Shown here: one piece after another, positions 1 through 7,439 of the stretch
Numbering within the stretch: the stretch's first letter is position 1
Layout: each line of letters opens with the position of its first letter
Source of the DNA: LH-M37 sp032251315
Lineage (GTDB): Bacteria; Pseudomonadota; Gammaproteobacteria; SZUA-229
Assembly (NCBI GenBank): GCA_032251315.1
Contig: JAVVEE010000078.1
Span: forward strand, 1-11,127
Reading direction: 5' to 3'
Length of the DNA: 11,127 bases
Made by a program: the position numbers and the translations under genes
The notes under the pieces: generated by a model
Told to the model about the DNA's origin: nothing
Databases searched by the model: none
Seen by the model: only the letters and a program-made list of their open reading frames with translations

Positions 1-35
1 CCGGGAGCAAAATTGAACAGCAGCTCTATCGCTGG

Positions 36-66
36 CCCGTAGGGCGAATTACAGGACGTAATTCGT
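36..66. repeat. Short palindromic intergenic repeat (GTAGGGCG/AATTAC type)
   Basis: An 8-bp perfect inverted repeat, CGAATTAC (45-52) and GTAATTCG (58-65), surrounds the 5-base loop AGGAC and is preceded by CCGTAGGG. This resembles the dispersed 'GTAGGGCGGATTA...TAATCCGCC' palindromes seen between genes in many gammaproteobacteria; the family link is from memory. No coding potential is seen around it. Confidence 0.5.
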
Positions 67-87
67 AACGCAGGAAGCCCGGAATAG

Positions 88-227
88 CCGCAGAGAGCAC
101 AGAGAAAAAGAAATTATTGATTTAAAAAAATATCTTTCACAATATTAAGAGTGACAGATAAATTATTTTAGATAAGCGTTCACATCATCATTATTAGCTT
201 TTCTCTGCGCTCTTTGCACCTCTGCGG
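88..227. repeat. MITE-like inverted repeat with AT-rich core
   Basis: The left arm (88-108) begins CCGCAGAG and ends in AGAGAAAA. The right arm (199-227), read on the minus strand, begins CCGCAGAGGTGC and ends in CGCAGAGAAAA. The arms are imperfect inverted copies; the right one is about 8 bases longer in the middle. They enclose about 90 bp of very AT-rich sequence without an ORF. Purine-rich 'CCGCAGAG..GCAGAGAAAA' arms are a recurrent non-coding repeat type in environmental proteobacteria (from memory). It follows directly after the stop-codon repeat of gcvPB and may be one composite element with it. No transposase is present, so any mobility would depend on an enzyme in trans. Confidence 0.6.
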
Positions 228-239
228 TGAATGCTTTTA

Positions 240-266
240 AAGCTTTTAACTGACTACTGCCAACTA
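240..266 (-). repeat. Stop-codon repeat module, copy A (2 heptads), at the gcvPB end
   Basis: Read on the minus strand the module is TAGT, then two 7-bp units (TGGCAGT, AGTCAGT), then T and AAAAGCTT. The first three bases (266-264) are the stop codon of gcvPB. The same module ends ubiI (to 5000) and pepP (to 7825), always with the TAG as the gene's stop. Confidence 0.8.
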
Positions 267-1715
267 TGTTTCACCCTTCCAGGCAAGGTCCAGCCGGCGC
301 GCGGCGCGGACTTCATCCAGCCGTTTTACCGGCAGGGTATGCGGTGCGCCGGTGACCAGTTCGGGGTGGGTTCGGGCTTCTTCACGAATCTGTTCCATGG
401 CATCCAGAAACCCGTCCAGTGCTTCTCTGGCTTCGGTCTCGGTTGGCTCAATCAGCAGACACTCCGGCACCAGCAGGGGGAAATAGGTGGTGGGGGCGTG
501 ATAGCCCAGATCCAGCAAGCGCTTGGCAAAGTCCATCGCGCTCACATGCAGTTCACGTGCTTCACTTTTCAGGGTGATGATGAATTCATGGCTGGCTCGC
601 CGATCCGGTATCGCCAGCTCAAAACCACGGCGCCTGGCCTCAGCCATCATGTAGTTGGCATTGAGGGTGGCAAATTCGGCCACGCGCACCATGCCCTCGC
701 GCCCCAGCATGCGCATATAAATATAAGCCCGTAGCAGCACGCCGGCATTACCCATAAAGGCAGACAGGCGTCCGATGCTCTGCGGCAGATCCTGTTCGGT
801 CAGCCAGCGATAAACATCGCCGTCTCTGGCCACCACCGGCAACGGCAGAAAGGGTTTCAGGCGCTCGGCCACACCCACGGCACCGGCACCGGGACCTCCA
901 CCGCCGTGCGGGGTGGAGAATGTTTTGTGCAGATTGCTGTGGATGACATCGAAGCCCATATCACCGGGTCGGATTTTTCCGAGAATCGCATTCAGGTTGG
1001 CGCCGTCATAATAGAGCAGACCGCCGGCCTCATGGATGACCCTGGCGATGGCTTCGATCTGGCGCTCAAACACCCCCAGCGTGGAGGGATTGGTCAGCAT
1101 CAGGCCGGCAGTCTGCGGACCGACGCTTTCTTTCAGTGCTTCGAAATCAACATCACCATTGTCCAGCGTGGGAATCTCGCGCACGCTGAAACCGCACATA
1201 ATGGCAGTGGCCGGATTGGTGCCATGAGCGGCGTCGGGCACCAGAATCTCCTTACGCGCATCATCACCGCGCGACTTATGGTAAGCCGCGATCATGGCCA
1301 CGCCGGCAAACTCACCCTGCGCCCCGGCCATGGGTGCCAGCGAGAAAGCCGCCATGCCGGTGGCTGCGCACAGCATCTCCTGCAGCTCATGCATGCAGGC
1401 CAGAAAACCCTGTGACTGCTGCGCCGGTGCCATGGGATGGCGCGACAGAAACCCCGGCAGCATCGCCAGCGTATTGCAGGCGCGCGGATTGTATTTCATG
1501 GTGCACGAACCCAGCGGATAGAAATGGGTGTCGATGGAAAAGTTCTTCTGCGACAGCCGGGTGTAATGGCGCACTGCCTGCATTTCAGAAACTTCCGGCA
1601 GGGCGGCGGGGGTTTTTCTCAACAGGTACGTTGGCAGATCATCGATGCCGGCCTTTTCTTTGGGCGACTGCGGCGCACCTTTGCGACCGGCTTTTGAATG
1701 TTCAAAAATTAACAT
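264..1715 (-). CDS. gcvPB: Glycine dehydrogenase (decarboxylating) subunit 2, GcvPB
   Basis: C-terminal half of the two-chain, PLP-dependent P-protein, which decarboxylates glycine and passes the aminomethyl group to the lipoyl arm of GcvH in the cytoplasm. The 483-residue length is typical of the split-type subunit. Visible landmarks are HFYPLGSCTMKYNP near residues 64-77, DAAHGTNPA near 161-169, the strand LLYYDGANLNA near 233-243, and SNLHKTFSTPHGGGGPG, where K264 is the expected lysine forming the Schiff base with PLP. The ATG (1715-1713) overlaps the gcvPA stop as TGATG, and a good ribosome site, GAGGTG, lies 8 bases upstream inside gcvPA, which suggests translational coupling and equal subunit production. 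It is the last gene of the gcv cluster. Its TAG stop lies inside the repeat module at 240-266. Confidence 0.96.
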   Translation of the reverse strand: MLIFEHSKAGRKGAPQSPKEKAGIDDLPTYLLRKTPAALPEVSEMQAVRHYTRLSQKNFSIDTHFYPLGSCTMKYNPRACNTLAMLPGFLSRHPMAPAQQSQGFLACMHELQEMLCAATGMAAFSLAPMAGAQGEFAGVAMIAAYHKSRGDDARKEILVPDAAHGTNPATAIMCGFSVREIPTLDNGDVDFEALKESVGPQTAGLMLTNPSTLGVFERQIEAIARVIHEAGGLLYYDGANLNAILGKIRPGDMGFDVIHSNLHKTFSTPHGGGGPGAGAVGVAERLKPFLPLPVVARDGDVYRWLTEQDLPQSIGRLSAFMGNAGVLLRAYIYMRMLGREGMVRVAEFATLNANYMMAEARRRGFELAIPDRRASHEFIITLKSEARELHVSAMDFAKRLLDLGYHAPTTYFPLLVPECLLIEPTETEAREALDGFLDAMEQIREEARTHPELVTGAPHTLPVKRLDEVRAARRLDLAWKGET

Positions 1716-3091
1716 CAGGCACTCACCTCTTCTTCACTCATGACCGCCGCTAATGCCCCGGCATAGGCCGCTATTTCTGCATCGGTACGCATTTCAGTGG
1801 CACACACCAGAATGGCGTGGCCCAGCTCGGGGTAGCTTTCGGCCAGATCGTAACCGCCCAGGATATTCTGCTGCGCCAGCGCCGCCAGAACTTCGGCCGC
1901 CGGTTTATTCAGCTGCAACACCGCCTCGTGAAAACAGGGACCGGCAAATACCCTGCTGACACCCTCAATGTCCGCCAGCTGTTCGACCAGTGTGCGGGTG
2001 TTCGCATGACAGGCTCTGGCGACCCTCTCCAGACCACTGGCGCCCAGAATCGACATATGGATAGTCGAAGCGGTGACCACCAGTCCCTGATTGGTACAGA
2101 TATTAGAGGTCGCTTTGGAGCGGCGAATATGCTGCTCGCGCGCCTGCAGGGTTAAGACAAATCCGGGCTTGCCATCAAGATCAACCGTGCGCCCCACGAT
2201 TCGACCCGGCATCTGCCGGACCAGTGGCTGAGTGCAGCACATAAAACCGTAATAGGGACCGCCGGCGGAGAGCGGCGCACCCAGCGGCTGGCCATCACCA
2301 CAGACAATATCCGCTCCGGCCGAGCCCCACTCAGCCGGTGACTGTAGCACCGCCAGACTCAATGGGTTGACCACTGCGATCACCAGCATGCCATGCTCGT
2401 GCGCCCAGTCGGTAATCTCATCGACCGCCTCCAGATTGCCGAAGAAATTCGGCTGCTGGATCACCACCGCAGTCACGTCCCCCTCAGCCAGCTGCTTGAT
2501 CGTCTCCAGATCGGTAATGCCCGTCGCCGGATCATAACCCACCTCACACAGCTCGATGTTCTGGCCATGCACAATGGTCTGCGTGGTTTTTCTGTAAGCG
2601 GGATGCACCGTGGTCGGCAGCAGAATTTTGCGCGATTTCGATTTGCGGTTAGCCCGCACAGCCATCAACACCGCTTCGGCCAGCGCCGAGGCACCGTCAT
2701 ACATGGAGGCATTGGAAACATCCATGCCGGTCAGCGCCGTCATCATGCTCTGAAATTCATAGGTCAGTTGCAGTGTGCCCTGCGAGGCTTCCGCCTGATA
2801 GGGCGTGTAGGCACTGTAATATTCACCGCGCGTGGTAATTTCCCAGACCGCGGCCGGAATATGGTGCTCATAGGCACCGGCGCCCAGAAAACAGACCGAG
2901 TGCGGATGCTGTGCTGCACGTGCGTGCATCAGCCGGGAAATTTCCATTTCGGTCATGCCTTCCGGCACGGCGGTGAGTTCACCCGCCAGCAGGTGGGCGG
3001 GGATTTCTTCGAACAGCGTATTGATGTCATCGACACCAATCACCTGCAACATTTCGGCGACTTCCTGTTCAGTATGGGGAATAAATGGCAT
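1715..3091 (-). CDS. gcvPA: Glycine dehydrogenase (decarboxylating) subunit 1, GcvPA
   Basis: N-terminal half of the split P-protein, forming a heterotetramer with GcvPB. The 458 residues show the family signatures FLGAGAYEHHIPAAV, the segment YYSAYTPYQAEASQGTLQ, and SMYDGASALAEA, all in the first third. The start chosen is the ATG at 3091 (MPFIPHTEQEV), because homologues begin this way; the reading frame stays open to a TTG at 3112, adding seven unlikely residues. The ribosome site is weak (no clear AGGAG before 3091). It follows gcvH after a 137-bp spacer carrying a strong stem-loop, and overlaps gcvPB by one base. E. coli has a single fused GcvP at this place in the same neighbourhood, so the split form here is a real difference in gene structure, not a frameshift: each half has its own start and full-length family profile. 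Confidence 0.96.
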   Translation of the reverse strand: MPFIPHTEQEVAEMLQVIGVDDINTLFEEIPAHLLAGELTAVPEGMTEMEISRLMHARAAQHPHSVCFLGAGAYEHHIPAAVWEITTRGEYYSAYTPYQAEASQGTLQLTYEFQSMMTALTGMDVSNASMYDGASALAEAVLMAVRANRKSKSRKILLPTTVHPAYRKTTQTIVHGQNIELCEVGYDPATGITDLETIKQLAEGDVTAVVIQQPNFFGNLEAVDEITDWAHEHGMLVIAVVNPLSLAVLQSPAEWGSAGADIVCGDGQPLGAPLSAGGPYYGFMCCTQPLVRQMPGRIVGRTVDLDGKPGFVLTLQAREQHIRRSKATSNICTNQGLVVTASTIHMSILGASGLERVARACHANTRTLVEQLADIEGVSRVFAGPCFHEAVLQLNKPAAEVLAALAQQNILGGYDLAESYPELGHAILVCATEMRTDAEIAAYAGALAAVMSEEEVSA

Positions 3092-3176
3092 GAGATTAAA
3101 GCTTCGCGGCAATTAGGATGGTTAATTATTATGGGTAATTATTTTAGGGAGCGACATAAAACCAGTCATGCCGCTG

Positions 3177-3207
3177 CATTTGCGCGGTCGCAGGTACCGC
3201 GCAAATG
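3177..3207 (-). promoter_or_regulatory. Intercistronic stem-loop between gcvH and gcvPA
   Basis: CATTTGCGCGGT (3177-3188) and ACCGCGCAAATG (3196-3207) form a perfect 12-bp stem with a 7-base loop. It lies about 20 bases after the gcvH stop on the transcribed strand. No U-tract follows directly (a TTTT comes about 10 bases later), so it looks more like an mRNA-stabilising or attenuating intercistronic hairpin than a full terminator. Its effect would be to leave more gcvT-gcvH message than gcvPA-gcvPB; that is inference. Confidence 0.7.
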
Positions 3208-3228
3208 TTCCGGAGTTTTCTATTAGCA

Positions 3229-3615
3229 CTAGTCGGCGATTTCAGCCTCGTAACTATCGGCGTCCATCAGATCATCCAGATCGACATCGGCATCAGGCTG
3301 TACTTTAAACAGCCAGCCGTCATCAAATGCCGAATCATTAATGAGTTCGGGGGTTTCCAGCAGCATCTCATTCACTTCCAGAATTTCGCCGCCGATCGGC
3401 ATGTAGACATCCGAAGCCGCCTTCACCGACTCCACCACGCAGCAGGCGTCACCCGCCGCCAGTTCAGAACCGACTTCCGGTAATTCGACAAACACCAGAT
3501 CACCCAGCAGCTCCTGCGCGTGATCGGTAATCCCGATAGTGACAGTGCCGTCACCTTCATCGCGCACCCATTCGTGCGATTTGGTGTATTTCAATTCTGA
3601 AAGTACATCACTCAT
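3229..3615 (-). CDS. gcvH: Glycine cleavage system H protein (lipoyl carrier)
   Basis: Small lipoylated shuttle protein of 128 residues that carries the aminomethyl group from the P-protein to GcvT and is reoxidised by dihydrolipoamide dehydrogenase. It begins with the typical LKYTKSHEWV, has GITDHAQELLGDLVFVELP near 28-46, and VVESVKAASDVYMP near 60-73, in which K65 is the lipoylation site. The ATG at 3615 is preferred over a TTG two codons upstream (3621), because MSDV... matches family N-termini and a GGCGGA-like ribosome site lies about 8 bases before it. It lies 53 bp after gcvT. The adjacent cysteines before the lipoyl motif (DACCVVES) are not part of the core motif. Length and sequence are otherwise normal. 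Confidence 0.97.
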   Translation of the reverse strand: MSDVLSELKYTKSHEWVRDEGDGTVTIGITDHAQELLGDLVFVELPEVGSELAAGDACCVVESVKAASDVYMPIGGEILEVNEMLLETPELINDSAFDDGWLFKVQPDADVDLDDLMDADSYEAEIAD

Positions 3616-3668
3616 AGTCAATCCGCCCTGCCTGTTAATTTTTTAGCGTTATTCATTGTTGTTAGTAT

Positions 3669-4751
3669 TCACACCGCCTGACCATTGCGCACGAAAACGG
3701 GCTTGACCACACGGGCATTTAATAGTTTTCCACGAATTTCAACCTGGCAGCGCTCACCGGTCTGTACCGGCACTCGAGCCAGAGCAATGGATTGTTTCAA
3801 AGTTGGAGAAAAAGTGCCACTGGTAATCTCACCTTCGCCGACATTTTCTACCACCACCTTCTGGTGCCCGCGCAAAACCCCGCGCTCTTCCAGGATCAAA
3901 CCCACGATTTTCCGGCTGATGCCCTGCTCGCGCTCCTGCTGTAGCGCGGCGCGGCCGATAAAATCGCGATCCTCAGGCTCCCAGGCGACAGTCCAGCCCA
4001 GCCCTGAAATCAGCGGTGAGGTCGCTTCGGTCATGTCCGCGCCGTAAAGATTCATACCCGCTTCCAGACGCAGGGTATCCCGCGCGCCCAGACCGCAGGG
4101 CTTGACCCCGGCATGCGCCAGCTTGTCCCAGAGCGCAGGCGCTTCCGATTCGGGCAGCATGATTTCAAAACCGTCTTCACCGGTATAGCCAGTACGACCG
4201 ATAAACCATTCACCACAATCGGCACCCGAAAAACGCTGCATGTCGGTCACCGTTTCCACCACATCAACCGGCAACACTGAAATCGCTTTGGCGATGGCTT
4301 TGGGACCCTGCACCGCGATCATGGCCACACCCGCGCGCTCATTTACTTCGATATCAAAGTCGGCGGCCTGCTTTAAAATCCAGGCCATGTCCTTATCGCG
4401 GGTGGCTGCGTTCACTACCATGCGATACCAGCCATCATGCATATAATAGACGATAAGATCATCGATCACGCCACCATCTTCCTGCAACATGCAGCTATAC
4501 AGGGCTTTACCAGGCTCTTTCAATTTGGCAACGTCGTTCGCCAGCAGGTATCGCAGAAATTCTTTCACCCGTTCGCCCCTGAGGTCGACAATGGTCATGT
4601 GCGAGACATCAAACATACCGGCATCCTGGCGCACCTGATAGTGCTCATCCATCTGTGAACCGTAATTCACCGGCATCTGCCAGCCGGCAAAATCCACCAT
4701 CTTGCCACCATATTCGATATGCTTGTCGTATAACGCTGTCTTCTGACTCAT
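3669..4751 (-). CDS. gcvT: Glycine cleavage system T protein (aminomethyltransferase)
   Basis: Transfers the methylene group from aminomethyl-lipoyl-GcvH to tetrahydrofolate, giving 5,10-methylene-THF and ammonia. The 360 residues are close to the 364 of E. coli GcvT and follow it almost without gaps. Landmarks are MVDFAGWQMPVNYGSQ near 18-33, AGMFDVSHMTIVDLRG near 44-59, GGVIDDLIVYYM near 93-104 (the conserved acidic pair is D97/D98), GYTGEDGFEIMLP in the middle, the CGLGARDTLRLEAGMNLYGA folate-domain signature, and ITSGTFSPTL. The ATG at 4751 matches homologues; no strong ribosome site is seen. It is the first gene of the gcv cluster, so its promoter should lie in 4752-4997, partly hidden by the assembly gap. 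No complete glycine riboswitch is visible in the sequenced part. Confidence 0.97.
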   Translation of the reverse strand: MSQKTALYDKHIEYGGKMVDFAGWQMPVNYGSQMDEHYQVRQDAGMFDVSHMTIVDLRGERVKEFLRYLLANDVAKLKEPGKALYSCMLQEDGGVIDDLIVYYMHDGWYRMVVNAATRDKDMAWILKQAADFDIEVNERAGVAMIAVQGPKAIAKAISVLPVDVVETVTDMQRFSGADCGEWFIGRTGYTGEDGFEIMLPESEAPALWDKLAHAGVKPCGLGARDTLRLEAGMNLYGADMTEATSPLISGLGWTVAWEPEDRDFIGRAALQQEREQGISRKIVGLILEERGVLRGHQKVVVENVGEGEITSGTFSPTLKQSIALARVPVQTGERCQVEIRGKLLNARVVKPVFVRNGQAV

Positions 4752-4997
4752 AAGGACTGACTCGTCTTCTATTATTCTTCGGGGCGCAATGCTACTACTT
4801 CCATGTAAAAAATTCCCAGAAAAAGCATATGACTATAAAAACATAATTGGCAGTTANNNNNNNNNNNNNNNNNNNNNNNNNNNNNNNNNNNNNNNNNNNN
4901 NNNNNNNNNNNNNNNNNNNNNNNNNNNNNNNNNNNNNNNNNNNNNNNNNNNNNNATTGGCAGTTAAAGGCTTTTAAGTGCCAACTGACGACTGCCAA
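4752..4997. other. gcvT-ubiI intergenic region with assembly gap
   Basis: This 246-bp spacer contains 98 unknown bases (4857-4954). The 105 bp next to gcvT are AT-rich near the gap and are the likely place of the gcv promoter, although no convincing -35/-10 pair can be picked. The 43 bp next to ubiI are the repeat module. Identical 11-base sequences, ATTGGCAGTTA, touch both gap edges (4846-4856 and 4955-4965). Confidence 0.85.
4857..4954. other. Assembly gap (98 N)
   Basis: A run of 98 undetermined bases in the scaffold. It lies inside repetitive sequence, which is the likely reason the assembly failed. The apparent ORF running through it (4789-5052, plus strand) is an artefact. Confidence 0.99.
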
Positions 4998-5000
4998 CTA
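4967..5000 (-). repeat. Stop-codon repeat module, copy B (3 heptads), at the ubiI end
   Basis: On the minus strand it reads TAGT, then TGGCAGT, CGTCAGT and TGGCACT, then T and AAAAGCCT. The initial TAG (5000-4998) is the ubiI stop codon. The outer part of the module also forms an imperfect 14-bp palindrome (4956-4969 with 4970-4983, 12 of 14 matching), because an inverted TTGGCAGT lies at 4956, next to the gap. Confidence 0.8.
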
Positions 5001-6194
5001 TCCCTTCCCCAAAGCATGGCGCATAAACAGTTGCTTGATCAGGGGAGCCTGATCCACCAGCGTCAGGCCGGCGTTGCGGACGGTGGCCAGGACTTCGCTG
5101 TCGTTGCTGAACAGCAGCTTGAAGGCGGTCATGGCGGATTCCATCAGCCGGTTTTCACCCTTACGCGCGCGTTCATATTTTCTCAGGGTGTGCAGCGCGT
5201 ACCATTGCCGATGGGCGGCGTGGGCCTGCTTGATCACTTCGGCCAGACTGGCCGCATCCAGAAAACCGAGATTGGCGCCCTGACCTGCCAGAGGATGAAT
5301 GTTATGGGCGGCGTCACCCACCAGTGCCAGGCCGGGCTGTACGTACTGATTAACGTGTCCGTGGCCGAGCGGGAAAGCCTGACGCGAGCTGACGCCGGTG
5401 ACGGCTCCCAGCTGGTATTCAAAGGCCTGCTCCAGCTGGCGGCAGAAGGCGTCGTCGTCGAGTGAGAGCATGGCCGCCACCTTGCTCTCTTCCAGCGACC
5501 AGACAATGGAACTCTGACCATTGAACAGAGGCAGAAAGGCCAGCGGGCCATCGGGGGTAAAGCGCTGCCAGGCGGTTTCGGCGTGGGGCTGTTCAGTGTC
5601 TACGGTGGCGACGATGGCCTGCTGTCGGTAGGTGACACGCTCGAACTCGATGTTCGCCACCGCCCGCACCTGCGAGCGTGCACCGTCCGCGCCCACCAGC
5701 AGACGGCACTCAAGAACGCGGCCATCTTCCAGAATAACGCGCTGCCAGTTCGCTGCCGGATCTGCGCTCAGTTCGATCTTGCTGATCGACGCCGGGCACA
5801 GCCACTCGATATTTTCAGCCTGCTTAACCTCGTGCAGCAGGGCCTGCTGAATCACCCGGTTCTCTATGATATAGCCCAGCGCATCCAACCCCACCTCGGC
5901 GCTGTCGAAATGAATCATGCCGGCACCGCCGGCATCCCAGACGTGCATGTCGCGAAAGGCACCGGCTCGTGCCGCCATCGCAGGCCAGGCGCCGATGCTT
6001 TTGAAAATCTCCAGTGAGGCGCGATTGATCGCCGAGACCCGAAGATCGATCTCATCGCTCACCGCCTCGGGTTCCGCCCGTTCCAGCACCGCAATCTGCA
6101 AGCCGCAGTCGCGCAGCAAACCGGCCAGCGTCAGGCCGACCATGCCGCCGCCGACGACCAGCACATCATAACGAGTGCGCACTGCTTCAGACAT
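4998..6194 (-). CDS. ubiI: UbiI-like FAD-dependent monooxygenase (ubiquinone C5-hydroxylase)
   Basis: Class A flavoprotein hydroxylase of the UbiH/UbiI/UbiF family; E. coli UbiI (VisC) hydroxylates C5 of the benzoquinol ring in ubiquinone synthesis. The 398 residues match the 400 of E. coli. Domains run in the usual order: the FAD dinucleotide fold VVGGGMVGLTLAG (13-25), the RVSAIN motif (52-57), the DG motif LLVGADGARSQVR (165-177), and the second FAD motif GDAAHNIHPLAGQGANLGF (293-311). The VSAINRAS, MHVWDA and ALGYIIENRVI segments point to UbiI rather than UbiH, and the position after ubiH is the same as in E. coli. The ATG at 6194 overlaps the ubiH end by 8 bp with a GGTGAAG ribosome site, so the two are probably translated together. 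Exact ring position specificity cannot be read from sequence. Its TAG stop belongs to repeat module B. Confidence 0.92.
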   Translation of the reverse strand: MSEAVRTRYDVLVVGGGMVGLTLAGLLRDCGLQIAVLERAEPEAVSDEIDLRVSAINRASLEIFKSIGAWPAMAARAGAFRDMHVWDAGGAGMIHFDSAEVGLDALGYIIENRVIQQALLHEVKQAENIEWLCPASISKIELSADPAANWQRVILEDGRVLECRLLVGADGARSQVRAVANIEFERVTYRQQAIVATVDTEQPHAETAWQRFTPDGPLAFLPLFNGQSSIVWSLEESKVAAMLSLDDDAFCRQLEQAFEYQLGAVTGVSSRQAFPLGHGHVNQYVQPGLALVGDAAHNIHPLAGQGANLGFLDAASLAEVIKQAHAAHRQWYALHTLRKYERARKGENRLMESAMTAFKLLFSNDSEVLATVRNAGLTLVDQAPLIKQLFMRHALGKG

Positions 6195-7419
6195 TGCGCT
6201 TCACCATGGACAGGCCCCTCCCCAGTCGGGACAGGCGCCCGCTCAGCCCCATGCTCTGTCGTGCCAGCCGATGTTTCACTGCGGGCATCAGATCAGTGAG
6301 CAGCAGCGCCGCCGCCCGCGCATGCGCCAGCGGCGGGAAATCGTTCGAAAAAATCTTCACCAGGGTGTCGGTAAAGCGGTACACCCGCTGTGCATCCTGT
6401 GTGCGCATGGCCTGATAGCTCGCCAGCATCTCTTCGACAGGAGCATCGCCCTGCGCGCTCAGCAGCTCGGCGAGCAGGGCGACATCGCGCAGCGCCAGGT
6501 TGAAACCCTGCCCCGCTACCGGATGAATCGCATGAGCCGCATTGCCTACAATCACCACCCGCCCGCGTACCAGCTGGGTACTTTCCACCAGCGCCAGCGG
6601 GTAGGCCTGACGCTGCCCGACCTTGCGCAGACGCCCCAGACGATAGCCGAAACGCTGCTGGAGCTGTTCCAGAAAGGCATCATCATCCAGCGCCAGCAGC
6701 GCATCGACCTGCCCGGTTGGCACGGTCCAGACCACCGAACAGCGCTGAGCCGTCATGGGCAGAAAAGCCAGTGGCCCGGTGTCGGTGAAACGCTCATAGG
6801 CGGTATTCTGATGCGGCTGCCCCGGCGTGACATTGGTAATGATGGCGCTCTGCTGATAATCCTGTCGACTGGTGCCGATCTGTAACATCTCGCGCGTTGC
6901 TGAACTCACGCCGTCGGCGACCACCACCAGCCCGGCGCTGAGTTCATGCTCCGCACCGTTTTCAGCGTAGCGCAGCTGCACCGAATCATCCTGCTGCTGC
7001 AAGCTCAGCACATGCGCCGGACAGTGCAGCTGCACATTCTGATTCTCCGCCAGTCGCTGGTATAGCACCTCACCCAGCACCCGATTTTCAGCGACATAAC
7101 CCAGCGCTTCGACGCCCTCATCAAGATGGCGCAGACGCGTCGCCCCCAGATGGCCCCGGTCTGAAATATGAATGGTTTTGATGGCTTCGATTCTGTCCGC
7201 CATGGCCGGCCACAACCCCATGGCCTCGAAAATGACACGGCTGCCATACGACAACGCCACCGTGCGGTCGTCATAACAGGGCTGGGTTTCGGCATGGAGC
7301 GGATGCGCCTCGATGAGCGCAACGGCGAGGCCGCTGTTTTCCAGCGCACAGGCCAGACTGGCCCCGGCCAGACCGCCGCCGATAATCAGGACATCACAAG
7401 TTTTAGCTTCACGACCCAT
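6187..7419 (-). CDS. ubiH: UbiH, FAD-dependent 2-octaprenyl-6-methoxyphenol hydroxylase
   Basis: Ubiquinone C1-hydroxylase of the same flavin monooxygenase family as its neighbour UbiI. The 410 residues carry the dinucleotide-binding segment IIGGGLAGASLA (12-23), the DDRTVALS segment (50-57), the UbiH-typical HISDRGHLGATR (84-95), the DG motif VVVADGVSSATRE (165-177), and GNAAHAIHPVAGQGFNLALRD (292-312). SDRGH and the Asn in GNAAH are the features that separate UbiH from UbiI. The N-terminus (MGREAKTCDV) is about nine residues longer than in E. coli; the ATG at 7419 has a weak GAG ribosome site 7 bases upstream. Unlike the tight pepP-ubiH spacing in E. coli, 403 bp of repeats separate it from pepP, so it may need its own promoter; a poor TTGATT-17-TGTAAC match overlaps the outer arm of the inverted repeat at 7440-7577. 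Confidence 0.95.
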   Translation of the reverse strand: MGREAKTCDVLIIGGGLAGASLACALENSGLAVALIEAHPLHAETQPCYDDRTVALSYGSRVIFEAMGLWPAMADRIEAIKTIHISDRGHLGATRLRHLDEGVEALGYVAENRVLGEVLYQRLAENQNVQLHCPAHVLSLQQQDDSVQLRYAENGAEHELSAGLVVVADGVSSATREMLQIGTSRQDYQQSAIITNVTPGQPHQNTAYERFTDTGPLAFLPMTAQRCSVVWTVPTGQVDALLALDDDAFLEQLQQRFGYRLGRLRKVGQRQAYPLALVESTQLVRGRVVIVGNAAHAIHPVAGQGFNLALRDVALLAELLSAQGDAPVEEMLASYQAMRTQDAQRVYRFTDTLVKIFSNDFPPLAHARAAALLLTDLMPAVKHRLARQSMGLSGRLSRLGRGLSMVKRNV

Positions 7420-7439
7420 AAATATACTCTGTGTTCGCT

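Noticed and set aside
1715..3112. gcvPA/gcvPB boundary as a frameshift in a single gcvP
   Set aside because: GcvPB has its own ATG, a good ribosome site and a family-typical N-terminus (MLIFEHSKAGRKG), and both halves match the known two-subunit form.
2393..3226. Long plus-strand ORF (277 codons) opposite gcvPA
   Set aside because: It lies fully antisense to a clear gcvPA, has no recognisable motifs and runs across the intercistronic hairpin; it is a codon-bias shadow.
4752..4856. Glycine riboswitch before gcvT
   Set aside because: A GCGCCCCGAAGAA string on the gcvT strand vaguely recalls the aptamer's CCGAAG core, but the pairing partners and second aptamer are not visible in 105 bp. One could still be hidden in the gap; a covariance-model search would decide.
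4789..5052. Plus-strand ORF spanning the N run
   Set aside because: It exists only because unknown bases are read through; flanking parts are repeat sequence.
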